Numbered from the stretch's first letter, positions 35,227 to 44,540 are shown. The stretch: 54,628 nucleotides of DNA from Campylobacter sp. TTU_617 (GCF_016599045.1 NZ_JAENKV010000010.1:1-54628); one strand, 5' to 3'. A program made the numbers and translations. Notes: generated by a model not told the origin, from the letters alone.

Positions 35227-36293
35227 TTTGAAAGTCTACTTTTATTGTTAGAATTATAAACAAATCCTAATACTTCAGCTACAGCCTTAAATAATTCTCT
35301 AGGAATTAGATCGTTTATATCACAAACTTTATAAAGTTCTCTTGCTAAAGGAGGATTTTCATAAACAACAACATTATTTTTATAAGCAATTTCTTTAATC
35401 CTTAAAGCTAAAAAATCAATACCTTTTGCCACAACTCTTGGAGCTTGTTCTTTGGTTGAATCATAACGAATTGCAACAGCATAATGAGTAGGATTTGTTA
35501 TAACAACATCAGCACCTGCTACATCTTGTACCATACGACGACGTGCTGTCTCCATTTGAATACGACGAATTCTTGCTTTAACTTGCGGATCCCCTTCCAT
35601 TTGTTTATATTCATCTTTGATTTCTTGCTTACTCATTCTAAGACTTTTAAAATACTGAAAACGCACTAAAAATACATCTAAAACAGCAATAATCATAAAA
35701 GCAATAATTACAATAGCAGCTAAAATAACAGCCTTATCTCTTAACCAAATAAGCTGATTAGTGATATTATAAAGTTCAACCTTTGGAAGTTCTTTTACAA
35801 ATTGAAGCAACACTATAAAAGCTATAGTGAAAACAACACTAACTTTTAAAATAATTTTAATACTTTCTAATAATTTTTTTAAAGAAAAAAGATTTTTAAT
35901 ACCTTTTAAAGGATTAATTTTTCCTAAATTTGGCATAATAGGTTTTGTTGTAAAAACAAAACCAAATTGCATAACATTTCCTAGAACACCTGCAACCATA
36001 ATGCTTAATACTATAGGAGCAAGTATTATTAAAACTTCAAAAATACTTTTAATCATAATTGCTTGAATTATTCTAAGATCAAGTTCAACTCCAATAAAAC
36101 TTTGATAATATCTATATAAATTAACTATTCTTTCACCTAAAAAACCCATTAAAAATAGAGTAATAGCTACAGCAACAATTAAACTTATAACCGCAGAAGC
36201 GTCTTGACTTTTAGGAACATTCCCTTCTTTTCTGGCATCTTCAATCTTTTTGGACGTGGGTTCTTCTGTTTTTTCTTGATCTTCACCCGCCAT
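35205..36293 (-). CDS. flhB: Flagellar type III export protein FlhB
   Basis: This is a 362-residue export-gate protein with four membrane segments (about 30-210) and a cytoplasmic domain with the autocleavage site NPTH in VVITNPTHYAVAIRY (near residue 265). Cleavage there changes export from rod/hook to filament substrates; in C. jejuni FlhB also feeds into sigma54-dependent gene control. The N-terminus EDQEKTEEPTSKKIEDARKEG is canonical. TAGGAGAA precedes the ATG. It faces motB tail to tail. Confidence 0.97.
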   Translation of the reverse strand: MAGEDQEKTEEPTSKKIEDARKEGNVPKSQDASAVISLIVAVAITLFLMGFLGERIVNLYRYYQSFIGVELDLRIIQAIMIKSIFEVLIILAPIVLSIMVAGVLGNVMQFGFVFTTKPIMPNLGKINPLKGIKNLFSLKKLLESIKIILKVSVVFTIAFIVLLQFVKELPKVELYNITNQLIWLRDKAVILAAIVIIAFMIIAVLDVFLVRFQYFKSLRMSKQEIKDEYKQMEGDPQVKARIRRIQMETARRRMVQDVAGADVVITNPTHYAVAIRYDSTKEQAPRVVAKGIDFLALRIKEIAYKNNVVVYENPPLARELYKVCDINDLIPRELFKAVAEVLGFVYNSNNKSRLSNQINSKN

Positions 36294-36477
36294 AAATTCT
36301 CCTATTTATTAAACCTAATAAATTTTAAATAACCTATACTTGATAAAATTTATATTTAATGATTATATTAAAAAATATTTTTAAACTAACAAAATTCATA
36401 AAAGTTTATTTTATATTAAATTCTGATTTTTAAATAAGTAAGATATAAGATTAATTTTAAAATATATAAATAAAAAA

Positions 36478-36497
36478 TTCCCCTTCTTAAAGGGGAA
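36478..36497 (-). terminator. Terminator of ahpC
   Basis: TTCCCCTT (36478-36485) pairs with AAGGGGAA (36490-36497) over CTTA; on the minus strand a run of six T follows. It is the clearest intrinsic terminator in the window. Confidence 0.9.
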
Positions 36498-36504
36498 AGA
36501 TTAA

Positions 36505-37101
36505 TTAAAGTTTATTTTCGTTTTTATTAAGATAATCAGCAACACCTTTAGGATTTGCTTTCATACCTTCATCACCTTTATTCCAGCCTGCTGGACAAAC
36601 TTCGCCGTGCTCATTTGTGAAAAGCATAGTATCAACCATTCTAATCATTTCATCGATATTTCTTCCAAGTGGTAAATCATTAATTACCGCATGACGAACT
36701 GTTCCATCAGCATCTAAAAGGAAAGATCCGCGAAGTGCTACAGCTTCTGCATATAATACATCAAAATTTCTAGCTATTTGTTTAGTTAAATCAGCGACTA
36801 AAGGAAATTTAACTTGGCCAATACCACCTTGATTTACTGGAGTATTTTTCCAAGCAAAATGCGAAAATTCATTATCACCAGAAATTCCAATTACTTCAAT
36901 TCCTCTATCTTTAAATTCTTGATATCTCTTATCAAATGCAATGATTTCAGAAGGACATACAAAAGTAAAATCTTTTGGATAAAAAAATACAACAGCACCT
37001 TTTGGTCCTATATTTTTATAAAGATTAAAATCTTCTACTATTTCATTATTTCCTAAAACTGCTGGAGCAGTAAAATCTAAAGCTTTTTTTGTAACTATCA
37101 T
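36505..37101 (-). CDS. ahpC: Alkyl hydroperoxide reductase C (2-Cys peroxiredoxin)
   Basis: This 198-residue peroxiredoxin reduces hydroperoxides. The peroxidatic Cys49 is in FTFVCPSEI and the resolving Cys is in EVCPAGWNKG (near 169). The C-terminus lacks an obvious YF helix motif but extends normally. It is a single-gene unit with its own terminator and a divergent partner, fdxA. In C. jejuni it is repressed by PerR and activated by CosR, both encoded here. AGGAGAAAA precedes the ATG. Confidence 0.97.
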   Translation of the reverse strand: MIVTKKALDFTAPAVLGNNEIVEDFNLYKNIGPKGAVVFFYPKDFTFVCPSEIIAFDKRYQEFKDRGIEVIGISGDNEFSHFAWKNTPVNQGGIGQVKFPLVADLTKQIARNFDVLYAEAVALRGSFLLDADGTVRHAVINDLPLGRNIDEMIRMVDTMLFTNEHGEVCPAGWNKGDEGMKANPKGVADYLNKNENKL

Positions 37102-37138
37102 TTTTTTCTCCTAAATAATAAATTTTATTGATAGCAAA

Positions 37139-37144
37139 ATTATA
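37139..37144 (-). promoter_or_regulatory. -10 box for ahpC
   Basis: The minus strand reads GATATAAT (gnTAnaaT) 38 bases upstream of the ahpC ATG. Confidence 0.6.
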
Positions 37145-37174
37145 TCGTTTAAATCTTTAAATATTTTTGAAATA

Positions 37175-37188
37175 AACATTATAATGTT
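37175..37188. promoter_or_regulatory. Candidate PerR/Fur-type operator between ahpC and fdxA
   Basis: AACATTATAATGTT is a perfect 14-bp palindrome with an ATTATAAT core like PerR/Fur boxes. It lies 31 bases upstream of the ahpC -10 box and about 75 upstream of that of fdxA, and could serve either. Confidence 0.5.
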
Positions 37189-37261
37189 GATTTTTAATAA
37201 ATATTATCAATAAGTAGTAAATTTTGATTATCAAAAAAATAAGTTTTTAAGAATAATATGA

Positions 37262-37267
37262 TAAAAT
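37262..37267 (+). promoter_or_regulatory. -10 box for fdxA
   Basis: GATAAAAT (37260-37267) matches gnTAnaaT; AAGGAGAAAAA precedes the ATG at 37303. Confidence 0.55.
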
Positions 37268-37302
37268 TCTAATTATTTATATTGTTTAATTAAGGAGAAA
37301 AA

Positions 37303-37587
37303 ATGGCAGTAAAAATTACAGATATTTGTATTGCATGTGGTTCTTGTATTGATGAATGTCCTGTTTCAGCAATAGTTGATGATGCTAGCAATCCTAACAA
37401 TGAAGATAGTTATTATGTATATGCAAATAAATGCGTTGAATGTGTAGGTTACAATGATCAACCAGCCTGTGCAAGTGCTTGTCCTACGGATGGATGTATA
37501 GTTTGGAGTGATATTCAAGAAGGACAACCAAGTCGCAGTGAAATCAGTGCAAGTATGAGAGATGGAAGTACCCCTGTATTTGCATAA
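37303..37587 (+). CDS. fdxA: 2[4Fe-4S] ferredoxin FdxA
   Basis: This is a 94-residue ferredoxin. First cluster ligands: CIACGSCIDECP (residues 9-20); second: CVECVGYNDQPACASACP (near 47-64). It differs from FdxB encoded at 21059 in its longer middle segment and acidic tail. In C. jejuni FdxA is iron-induced and contributes to aerotolerance, which suits its place opposite ahpC. The arrangement ahpC/fdxA divergent is conserved in Campylobacter. Confidence 0.95.
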   Translation: MAVKITDICIACGSCIDECPVSAIVDDASNPNNEDSYYVYANKCVECVGYNDQPACASACPTDGCIVWSDIQEGQPSRSEISASMRDGSTPVFA

Positions 37588-37640
37588 AAAATAAAAAATT
37601 GATAAAGTATAAATTAAATAAAATTTTAGAATAATTTAAG

Positions 37641-37646
37641 TATAAT
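37641..37646 (+). promoter_or_regulatory. -10 box for the ndk-fabH operon
   Basis: TATAAT lies 34 bases before the ndk start codon, after the fdxA stop. Confidence 0.5.
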
Positions 37647-37679
37647 CATAGCTTTTTAAAATAAATTGTGGAGAATACT

Positions 37680-38096
37680 TTGATTCAAAAAACTTTATCA
37701 ATTATTAAACCAGATGCAGTTAAAAAAAATGTAATAGGTAAAATTCTTGATCGTTTTGAAAGTAATGGCTTAAAAATTGTTGCAATAAAAAAAATTCAAT
37801 TAAGTCAAAATCAAGCTGAAGAGTTTTACCAAATTCATAAAGATAGACCCTTCTTTAAAGATCTAGTTAAATTTATGATTAGTGGGCCTGTAGTTGTTTC
37901 TGTTTTAGAAGGAGAAAACGCCGTATTTAAAAACAGAGAGCTAATGGGAGCAACCAATCCAAAAGAAGCTAAAGCTGGAACTATAAGAGCTGATTTTGCT
38001 GAAAATATTGATGCAAATGCTGTACACGGAAGTGATAGCTTAGAAAATGCAAAAATTGAGATTGATTTTTTCTTTAAAGCTGATGAAATTTATTAA
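37680..38096 (+). CDS. ndk: Nucleoside diphosphate kinase
   Basis: This 138-residue enzyme transfers the gamma-phosphate between NTPs and NDPs. [13 protein letters not shown] opens the protein, and the catalytic His is in [16 protein letters not shown] (near 118). I chose the TTG at 37680 (product begins [12 protein letters not shown]), because GTGGAG stands seven bases before it and the length equals the family's; an upstream GTG at 37668 would add four residues. It starts a rightward operon; its stop overlaps the start of the next gene. Confidence 0.95.
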   Translation: MIQKTLSIIKPDAVKKNVIGKILDRFESNGLKIVAIKKIQLSQNQAEEFYQIHKDRPFFKDLVKFMISGPVVVSVLEGENAVFKNRELMGATNPKEAKAGTIRADFAENIDANAVHGSDSLENAKIEIDFFFKADEIY

Positions 38097-38449
38097 TGAA
38101 GATTTATTTTTCTAAAATTCATACAACACCTTATCCTTTCAAATTAGACCTTGAAAATGTAGTTTTTGAAGGAGATATGGTAAAAATAAATGCTAAAATA
38201 GTAAAAATAAATGCTATAATAAGAGGTTTTATTTATAAACCTTGTGATAGTTGTGGCGAAGAAACAGAATTTTCTTTTAATGAAAAACTAGAGCTATTTG
38301 CAAGTGATGGTATTTTTAAGGATTTAGCAAATGAACTTAGTAATACTATCGAATTCTTTGACTCTCAAATTGATTTAATGGAAATTGCAATTGGAGAGAT
38401 TGAAACATATTTTAGTGATTATTTTTATTGTAATAAATGTAAAAATTAA
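38096..38449 (+). CDS. DUF177 (YceD) family protein with Cys4 motif
   Basis: This 117-residue protein has two CxxC pairs, CDSCGEE (near 54) and YCNKCKN at the very end, likely a zinc site. DUF177/YceD genes stand before rpmF in most bacteria and affect 23S rRNA processing or accumulation. A tandem 21-bp duplication at 38180-38221 gives the repeated residues VKINAKI-VKINAII, a probable 7-residue insertion in a beta strand. It overlaps ndk and is followed by rpmF after 12 bp. Confidence 0.85.
   Translation: MKIYFSKIHTTPYPFKLDLENVVFEGDMVKINAKIVKINAIIRGFIYKPCDSCGEETEFSFNEKLELFASDGIFKDLANELSNTIEFFDSQIDLMEIAIGEIETYFSDYFYCNKCKN
38180..38221 (+). repeat. Two tandem 21-bp copies inside the DUF177 gene
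   Basis: Units 38180-38200 and 38201-38221 begin GTAAAAATAAATGCTA and differ at one base. They are in frame and add seven residues. Confidence 0.9.
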
Positions 38450-38461
38450 AAAGGAGAAAAA

Positions 38462-38608
38462 ATGGCAGTACCTAAAAGAAGAGTAAGTAAAACACGTGCA
38501 GCAAAACGCAGAACACACTATAAAGTAGTTCTTCCGATGCCTATCAAAGACAAAGATGGAAGTTATAAAATGCCTCATCGTGTTAATCCAGTTACCAAGG
38601 AATACTAA
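38462..38608 (+). CDS. rpmF: 50S ribosomal protein L32
   Basis: This is a 48-residue ribosomal protein bL32, translated from the ATG at 38462 after AAGGAGAAAA. It starts [17 protein letters not shown], the family signature, and ends VNPVTKEY. The zinc cysteines seen in some L32 proteins are absent, as in other Campylobacter. The order DUF177-rpmF-plsX-fabH is one of the most conserved in bacteria and couples ribosome and membrane lipid synthesis. Confidence 0.97.
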   Translation: MAVPKRRVSKTRAAKRRTHYKVVLPMPIKDKDGSYKMPHRVNPVTKEY

Positions 38609-38613
38609 TATTT

Positions 38614-39597
38614 ATGATAAACATTGCAATTGATGCAATGGGTGGAGATTTTAGAGAAAAACCTATTATTGAAGGTGTAATAGAAGCTTTAAATGTAAAG
38701 CCTTTTAATGCAATCTTGGTAGGTCAATCTAAAATTTTAAAGCCTTTAATTCCGCAACATTTAGAAAAATACATTCAATATGAAGAGGCAAACGAAATTT
38801 TCTCTATGGAAGAAAATGCAACAGATGTTTTAAAACGAAAAGAAACAACCATTTATAAAGCTATAGATCTTGTTAAACAAGGCAAAGCAAAAGCGGTTGT
38901 TTCAGCAGGACATAGTGGTGCAACTATGTCTTTAGCAACTTTAAAACTAGGAAGGCTTAAAAATGTTTTAAGACCTGCTATAGCAACTTTAATGCCGAAT
39001 ATTAAAACAAATACTTTAATTTTAGATGTCGGTGCAAATACTGATTGTAAAGTTGAAAATCTATTTCAATTTGCAATAATGGGTGAAATTTATGCTAAAG
39101 AAATCATGAAAGTTAAAAAACCAAAAATTGCCCTTATTTCTAATGGAGAAGAAGAAGGTAAAGGCAATGAACTTACAAAAGAAGCTCATCAATTTATGAA
39201 ACAAATTCCAAACTTTGTTGGAAATGCTGAAGGTAGAGATATTTTTAATGGAAGTATTGATGTTTTAGTTTGTGATGGTTTTAATGGTAATATCATTCTT
39301 AAATCCTGTGAAGGTGTTGCAACTGCTATATTTCAAATATTAAAATCAGAAATTAAAAAATCTTTGATTTCAAAATTGGGAGCTTTACTACTTAAAAATT
39401 CTTTTTATAGACTTAAAAAGCGTATTGACTGGCAAGAATATGGTGGAGCGCCATTATTAGGTGTTGATGGTTGTGTTATTATAAGCCATGGAAAAAGTGA
39501 TTCTAGAGCAATTAAAAATGCAATTTTTCAAGCCATTAACTTTAGTGAATCAAATATTAATCAAGTTATAGAAAATGAACTCTCAAAATATAGTTAA
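38614..39597 (+). CDS. plsX: Phosphate acyltransferase PlsX
   Basis: This is a 327-residue enzyme that makes acyl-phosphate from acyl-ACP for PlsY (encoded at 19281). It starts [36 protein letters not shown] (near 91-108) and [18 protein letters not shown] (near 216-233) are family motifs. It follows rpmF by 5 bp and overlaps fabH by 23 bp. Confidence 0.97.
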   Translation: MINIAIDAMGGDFREKPIIEGVIEALNVKPFNAILVGQSKILKPLIPQHLEKYIQYEEANEIFSMEENATDVLKRKETTIYKAIDLVKQGKAKAVVSAGHSGATMSLATLKLGRLKNVLRPAIATLMPNIKTNTLILDVGANTDCKVENLFQFAIMGEIYAKEIMKVKKPKIALISNGEEEGKGNELTKEAHQFMKQIPNFVGNAEGRDIFNGSIDVLVCDGFNGNIILKSCEGVATAIFQILKSEIKKSLISKLGALLLKNSFYRLKKRIDWQEYGGAPLLGVDGCVIISHGKSDSRAIKNAIFQAINFSESNINQVIENELSKYS

Positions 39598-40567
39598 TAA
39601 AGCATCTTTACGTAGTATAGCAGCTTATATACCTGAAAAGATTTTAAGCAATTTTGATCTTGAAAAAATAGTCGATACCTCAGATGAATGGATAACAAGA
39701 CGCACAGGAATTAAAGAAAGACGTATTGCTAGTGATAATGAGCAAACAAGTGATCTTGGAACCAAAGCAGCATTAAAAGCTATAAAAAGAGCAAATTTAA
39801 ATCCCAATGATATTGATGCTATTTTAGTAGCAACTCTAAGTCCTGATTACTTTGCTATGCCCTCAACTGCTTGCAAAATAGCTTCAAATTTAGGGCTTAA
39901 AAATATAACAGCTTTTGATATTTCAGCTGCTTGTACAGGCTTTATTTATTTATTAGAACTTGCAAAAGCTATGGTTGAAAGTGGTGCCAAAAAAAATGTT
40001 TTAATTATAGGCGCAGAAAAAACAAGTTCTATCATTGATTATAAAGATAGAAGTATTTGTATTTTATTTGGAGATGGAGCTGGAGCTGGAATTGTAAGTC
40101 TTGATTGCAATAACTCTATCATTGATGTTCATACTTCAAGTAATGGTGATTATGGTGATCTTTTAATGACTAAACGTTCACAAAAGTCAAGCATAAGTAG
40201 CCCGCTTTGTATGAGTATGAAAGGAAATGAAGTTTTTAAAATAGCTGTTAATACTTTAAGTAATGATGTTATAGAAATTTTGAAAAAAAATAAACTCAAA
40301 GCAAGTGATATTGATCTTTTTATACCTCATCAAGCAAATTTACGTATTATTAAAGCTGTACAAGAAAAACTAAATTTAGAAGATGATAAATGTGTTATAT
40401 GTGTACAAAAATATGGAAATACCTCAGCTGCTTCTATACCTATGGCTATGAATGATGCTTATGAAGAAGGACGTCTTAAAAAAGGAAATTTAATACTACT
40501 TGATGCTTTTGGAGGTGGTTTTACTTGGGGTTCTGCCTTACTTAAATTTGGTGGCGAAAATTATTAA
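39575..40567 (+). CDS. fabH: Beta-ketoacyl-ACP synthase III
   Basis: This 330-residue enzyme condenses acetyl-CoA with malonyl-ACP to start fatty acid synthesis. The triad is seen: Cys in [11 protein letters not shown] (near 115), His in [10 protein letters not shown] (near 250), Asn in [11 protein letters not shown] (near 280). The C-terminal [13 protein letters not shown] is canonical. The ATG at 39575 has no clear ribosome site and lies inside plsX; the conserved part starts about nine residues in ([12 protein letters not shown]), so the exact start is uncertain. No second fab gene follows. Confidence 0.96.
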   Translation: MNSQNIVNKASLRSIAAYIPEKILSNFDLEKIVDTSDEWITRRTGIKERRIASDNEQTSDLGTKAALKAIKRANLNPNDIDAILVATLSPDYFAMPSTACKIASNLGLKNITAFDISAACTGFIYLLELAKAMVESGAKKNVLIIGAEKTSSIIDYKDRSICILFGDGAGAGIVSLDCNNSIIDVHTSSNGDYGDLLMTKRSQKSSISSPLCMSMKGNEVFKIAVNTLSNDVIEILKKNKLKASDIDLFIPHQANLRIIKAVQEKLNLEDDKCVICVQKYGNTSAASIPMAMNDAYEEGRLKKGNLILLDAFGGGFTWGSALLKFGGENY

Positions 40568-40773
40568 AATTTTTCATTTAAAAATAATATTCTTCAATAA
40601 AACAATAATAAATTCAATTTTTTAAATTGTATTTTTTTAAAAACACAATTTAAAAAACTTTACATAAAAAACTAAAAAATTGTATAAAAATTTAACTTTT
40701 TAAATCTATTTTTAAATAGCTTTTATATTAAAATCAAATTTAATAGCTATTGGAGCTTTTTTATGGTAATATA

Positions 40774-40793
40774 TTTGAAATAGCTATTTCAAA
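40774..40793. repeat. Perfect 20-bp palindrome downstream of serC
   Basis: TTTGAAATAGCTATTTCAAA is its own reverse complement and ends 3 bp before the serC stop. Two further TAGCT-containing words occur just upstream. It may be part of the serC 3' end or a protein site; the 229-bp gap 40568-40796 has no gene. Confidence 0.7.
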
Positions 40794-40796
40794 TTA

Positions 40797-41879
40797 TCAA
40801 TATAACTGCGCATATTTTTTCATAAATTCTTTCATAAAATCACACAAAATTTTAACCTGATCTAAAGTTATAGCATTATAAATACTTGCACGAATTCCAC
40901 CTAAAAGTTTATGACCTTTAAGTCCTAAAAGATTGTTTTGTTCTGCTTCTTTTAAAAATATAGGAAGTAAATTCTCATCTTTTATGTTAAAACTTACATT
41001 CATTAAAGATCTATCTTTATTTTGAGCATAAGCTTTATAAAAACCTTCGCTTTCATCTATGATCTTATATAAAAGATTTGCTTTTTCTAAATTTTTTTTA
41101 TAAATTACATCAAGACCCCCTTGTTTTAAAAGCCATTGCATTTCAAGATTAAAAATATAAATGGCAAAATTACAAGGAGTGTTAAATAAAGAATTATATT
41201 CTGAATGAATGCTATATTTTAACATACTTGGCAAATTTTTATTTTTACTTCGCTCTAGCATATCTTTACGAATAAAAATACAAGACAAACCTGAAATTCC
41301 AGCATTTTTTTGAGTTCCTCCGTAAAAAAGAGCAATATTGGAAAAATCTATTTTTCTAGAAAAAAAATCGCTCGAAGCATCAATAATTAAAGGACATTTT
41401 GTTTTTGGATATTCTTTATATTGTGTTCCATAAATAGTATTATTTGAGCAAATATAAGCATAATCAGCATCATCACTAAAACTTACCTTTGGTATATAAG
41501 AAAAATTTTCTTCTTTACTTGAAGCAACGACTTTAAGATTAACACCTAAAATTCTAGCCTCATTAATAGCTTTTTGAGTCCAAATTCCAGTATTTACATA
41601 CTCACAAATTCCACCTAAATATAAATTCATAGGAATCATAGCAAATTGCAAACTTGCTCCTCCGTGTAAAAACAAAACTTCATAATTATCATTTAAACCA
41701 TAAAGTTCTTTAGCCATTTTCATAGCATTAAAATGAATTTCTTCAAAAACACTACTTCTATGACTAAACTCCATAATAGAAAAACCAAGCCCTTTATAAT
41801 CAAGTAAATTTTCATTGGCTTCTTTTATAACTTCTAAAGGTAAAGTTGAAGGTCCTGCACTAAAATTAATTTTTCTCAT
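40797..41879 (-). CDS. serC: Phosphoserine aminotransferase
   Basis: This is a 360-residue PLP-dependent enzyme of serine (and pyridoxine) synthesis. [14 protein letters not shown] opens the protein, and the PLP lysine is in [13 protein letters not shown] (near residue 193). [14 protein letters not shown] (near 74) contacts the cofactor phosphate. The C-terminal [11 protein letters not shown] binds substrate. It is followed after the stop by a palindrome; xseA lies 9 bp upstream in the same direction. Confidence 0.96.
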   Translation of the reverse strand: MRKINFSAGPSTLPLEVIKEANENLLDYKGLGFSIMEFSHRSSVFEEIHFNAMKMAKELYGLNDNYEVLFLHGGASLQFAMIPMNLYLGGICEYVNTGIWTQKAINEARILGVNLKVVASSKEENFSYIPKVSFSDDADYAYICSNNTIYGTQYKEYPKTKCPLIIDASSDFFSRKIDFSNIALFYGGTQKNAGISGLSCIFIRKDMLERSKNKNLPSMLKYSIHSEYNSLFNTPCNFAIYIFNLEMQWLLKQGGLDVIYKKNLEKANLLYKIIDESEGFYKAYAQNKDRSLMNVSFNIKDENLLPIFLKEAEQNNLLGLKGHKLLGGIRASIYNAITLDQVKILCDFMKEFMKKYAQLY

Positions 41880-41888
41880 ATTTTTCCT

Positions 41889-43052
41889 TTATAAAATTTG
41901 TGCTTCTTTTCTATCATCTTGAGAATTTAAAATTATTTTATCATTTTGTTTTAAATCTTTTAAATTCATTATTTTGCCATCTTTTTCAATGCTAACTAAA
42001 TTTTTACTTTTTTGAAAAAAAGATTTATGTTGTTTATAAGAATTTTCTATTTTTTCTAAATTCAAATAAGCAATATTTAATTTATTTTTTATAGAAAAAA
42101 ACAATTGTTGTTTTAAATGATTGCTTTGATTGATTTTTTGAAAGATTAAAGTACTTAAAGAATTAGCCTTTAATATTTTTTCTAAATTTAAAAGCTCTAA
42201 TTCTAAATTTTTAAATTTTGTTTGTAAAAGAGATTTTAATTGTTGCATTTTAAAATCTAAATCTTGCTCTAAATCCATTCTCGATGGAATAAGCAAATCT
42301 ATAGCTGCACTAGGAGTTGGTGCTCTAAGATCCGCAACAAAATCACTAATTACATAATCAATTTCATGTCCAATGGCTGAAATAATAGGTGTTTTTGCTT
42401 TAAAAATTTCTCTAGCCAAATTTTCATCATTAAAGCAAAAAAGATCTTCTCTACTTCCTCCACCTCTTGCAATAATTAAAACATCAAGTTTTTTTACATC
42501 CGCTTTTTTTAAAGCATTTATTAATGAAGCAGGGGCTAAATTTCCTTGTGTTAAAGCATTAAAAATATAAATTTTTGCTAAAAAATAAGATTTTTGCTCT
42601 ATTATTTTTAACATATCCTCTAAAGCTGCTGAAGTAAAAGAGCTTATAATACCTATTTTTAAAGGAAATTTAGGTAATTGTTTTTTATACTTTATATCAA
42701 ATAAACCTTCATTATTTAAACGCTCCTTTAAAGCTAAAAATTTTTCTTCTAAATCACCAAAACCTATCTTTCTAATACTATTAGCTATGAATTGATAACG
42801 TCCGCTTTGAGAATATAAACTAAGACTTCCAATTAATTCTAAAGAATCTCCAACTTTAGGTATAAAACTTAATTTTAAATTTTCCCATTTAAAGATTACA
42901 CAAGAAATACTTGAATTTTCATCTTTAAGTTCAAAATACCAATGCCCTGAAGAATGCATAGTAATTTTTGATAACTCTCCACTTAAAACAATATTTTCAA
43001 AATGAGTTTCAAGTAAAGCTTTAGCTTTTATATTAAGTTCGCTTACGGTCAT
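41889..43052 (-). CDS. xseA: Exodeoxyribonuclease VII large subunit
   Basis: This 387-residue protein has an N-terminal OB fold (1-95), a catalytic core with SSFTSAALEDMLKII (near 135), IIARGGGSREDLFCFNDE (near 195) and AIGHEIDYVISDFVADLRAPTPSAA in sequence, and a long coiled coil (about 255-345). It degrades single-stranded DNA with XseB, which is not in this window. The start overlaps the ubiE stop by 4 bp. Confidence 0.95.
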   Translation of the reverse strand: MTVSELNIKAKALLETHFENIVLSGELSKITMHSSGHWYFELKDENSSISCVIFKWENLKLSFIPKVGDSLELIGSLSLYSQSGRYQFIANSIRKIGFGDLEEKFLALKERLNNEGLFDIKYKKQLPKFPLKIGIISSFTSAALEDMLKIIEQKSYFLAKIYIFNALTQGNLAPASLINALKKADVKKLDVLIIARGGGSREDLFCFNDENLAREIFKAKTPIISAIGHEIDYVISDFVADLRAPTPSAAIDLLIPSRMDLEQDLDFKMQQLKSLLQTKFKNLELELLNLEKILKANSLSTLIFQKINQSNHLKQQLFFSIKNKLNIAYLNLEKIENSYKQHKSFFQKSKNLVSIEKDGKIMNLKDLKQNDKIILNSQDDRKEAQIL

Positions 43053-43753
43053 TTTTTTACCACAAACATAGAGCTAATACCAAAACTAAAATTTTTAATT
43101 TTTACTATTTTAAAACCAACTTCTTGCAATTCTTTAGCTAATTCTTGCTCACTTAAAAAATGCTCAATAGAATTAGGTAAATATTCATAAGCGCTCTTAT
43201 TTTTACTTAAAAAACCGCCTAAAATAGGTAAAATATTTTTAAGATAAAAATCCCTAAAAAAAGATAGAAGACCTTTTTTTTCCTGTTTGCTAAATTCTAA
43301 AATTAAAAATAAACCATCTTTTTTAAGAACCCTAAAAAACTCTTTTAAAGCTTTTTTCCTTTCAACAACATTTCTAATCCCATAACTTATACTCATAATA
43401 TCAGCACTCTCATCCTCTAAAGGTAAATCTTGTGCAAAAGCTTTTATAAATAAAATTTCTTTATATTTTTCTCTTGCAATTTTTAACATACCTTCACTAG
43501 GATCAACACCTATAATTTTAGAAATTTGTTTATTAAGTTTTAAAGCTTCTTGTTGCCAAATATTAATCATATCAGCAGTTCCACAAGCAACATCAACAAT
43601 ATTTAAATCTATTTTATTATAATTTTTTAAAACATAATTACAAGCCTTTTTGCGCCAAGTTATATCAATACCAAAACTTAAAATTCTATTTGCTTTATCA
43701 TAACTAGGAGCAATTTCGTTAAACATTTGAACAATTTTCTCTTGCTTTTGCAT
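43049..43753 (-). CDS. ubiE: Menaquinone/ubiquinone methyltransferase
   Basis: This 234-residue SAM-dependent methyltransferase makes the C-methyl step of menaquinone, the respiratory quinone of Campylobacter. MFNEIAPSYDKANRILSFG opens the protein, VDVACGTADM (near 54) binds SAM, and SYGIRNVVERKKALKEFFRV (near 121-140) is diagnostic. I chose the ATG at 43753 after GAGGAA; the frame extends 24 codons upstream to an initiator lacking such a site. The upstream gap 43754-44032 holds no gene that I can support. Confidence 0.95.
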   Translation of the reverse strand: MQKQEKIVQMFNEIAPSYDKANRILSFGIDITWRKKACNYVLKNYNKIDLNIVDVACGTADMINIWQQEALKLNKQISKIIGVDPSEGMLKIAREKYKEILFIKAFAQDLPLEDESADIMSISYGIRNVVERKKALKEFFRVLKKDGLFLILEFSKQEKKGLLSFFRDFYLKNILPILGGFLSKNKSAYEYLPNSIEHFLSEQELAKELQEVGFKIVKIKNFSFGISSMFVVKK

Positions 43754-44000
43754 TTTATTCCTCATTAATTTATATGGAAATCTTTTATTTAATAAATAAC
43801 TATTATAATTAAAAAATTTTAGCACTTTTTTAATTAGTATTTATTTTTTATAAAAAATCTTAGTTAAGCAAAAATTATCTAAATTTAACAAAAATTAATT
43901 GTATTAAAAATTATAGAAAAACAGATAGATTTAACAATTTTAAGAGTATAAAATTTTTAAGAATAATTATTTAATTTTAAATTAAGATTTCTTTATAAGA

Positions 44001-44029
44001 TATTGGAAATTACTTAAGCAATTCCAATA
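44001..44029 (-). terminator. Hairpin after perR
   Basis: A 29-base near-palindrome has outer arms TATTGGAA and TTCCAATA around a CTTAAG core and begins 4 bp after the perR stop on the minus strand. It is a plausible 3' end, but without a U-tail. Confidence 0.5.
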
Positions 44030-44032
44030 AAT

Positions 44033-44443
44033 TTAAAGACATTTTTTACAACCATCAACATAAGCACAAATTGCTAAATGATTTATAATATTGCCAATCT
44101 TTTTTTCTAAATGTTCTTGATACTCTTTAAGATTTGAATCTTTAAAATTTAAATCTTCTATATTACTACATTTAGAACATATAATATGTATATGTTCTTC
44201 CTCATAAATATCATAGCAAGTTTTTTGATTGGCTACATTTATTTCAACCACTAAACCTTGTTCTTGTAAAGTATTTAGATTTTTATAAACAGTCGCCAAA
44301 GAAATAGATGGATATTCTTTTTTAATCTCTTCATAAAGTTCTTCTATATTTGGATGTTCATGACGTTTTAAAATTTTTAAGACGCAAAGTCTTTGTGGTG
44401 TTGCTTTAAGTTCATGTTTTTTCAGCATTTCTAACAATTCCAT
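44033..44443 (-). CDS. perR: Peroxide stress regulator PerR (Fur family)
   Basis: This is a 136-residue Fur-family repressor. The winged helix covers about 1-80 (ATPQRLCVLKILKRHEHPNI; SLATVYKNLNTLQEQGLV). Metal ligands include HIHIICSKCSNIEDL (near 90-104) and a second Cys pair in CAYVDGCKKCL at the end. PerR senses peroxide by metal-catalysed oxidation and represses ahpC and katA in C. jejuni. I chose the ATG at 44443 after GGTGGAG; a GTG three codons earlier is possible. A Fur/PerR-like box overlaps its promoter. Confidence 0.93.
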   Translation of the reverse strand: MELLEMLKKHELKATPQRLCVLKILKRHEHPNIEELYEEIKKEYPSISLATVYKNLNTLQEQGLVVEINVANQKTCYDIYEEEHIHIICSKCSNIEDLNFKDSNLKEYQEHLEKKIGNIINHLAICAYVDGCKKCL

Positions 44444-44462
44444 AATCTCCACCTCGAAAAAT

Positions 44463-44483
44463 TTATAAATGATAATTATATAA
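44463..44483 (-). promoter_or_regulatory. perR promoter with PerR/Fur-like box
   Basis: TTATAAATGATAATTATATAA has outer TTATA/TATAA symmetry and resembles Fur-type boxes. It overlaps the -10 box (minus strand TATAAT at 44475-44480), consistent with autoregulation. Confidence 0.5.
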
Positions 44484-44540
44484 TAAAATCATTAAAACAA
44501 GTTTATATTTATTAAATAATATTTTTTATTAAATAATAAA

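Noticed and set aside
40757-40783. Possible start of a small gene (GGAG then ATG GTA ATA TAT TTG AAA TAG)
   Set aside because: It stops after six codons; I see no reason to call a leader peptide.
43754-43825. N-terminal extension of UbiE
   Set aside because: GAGGAA before 43753 and family length favour the shorter form.
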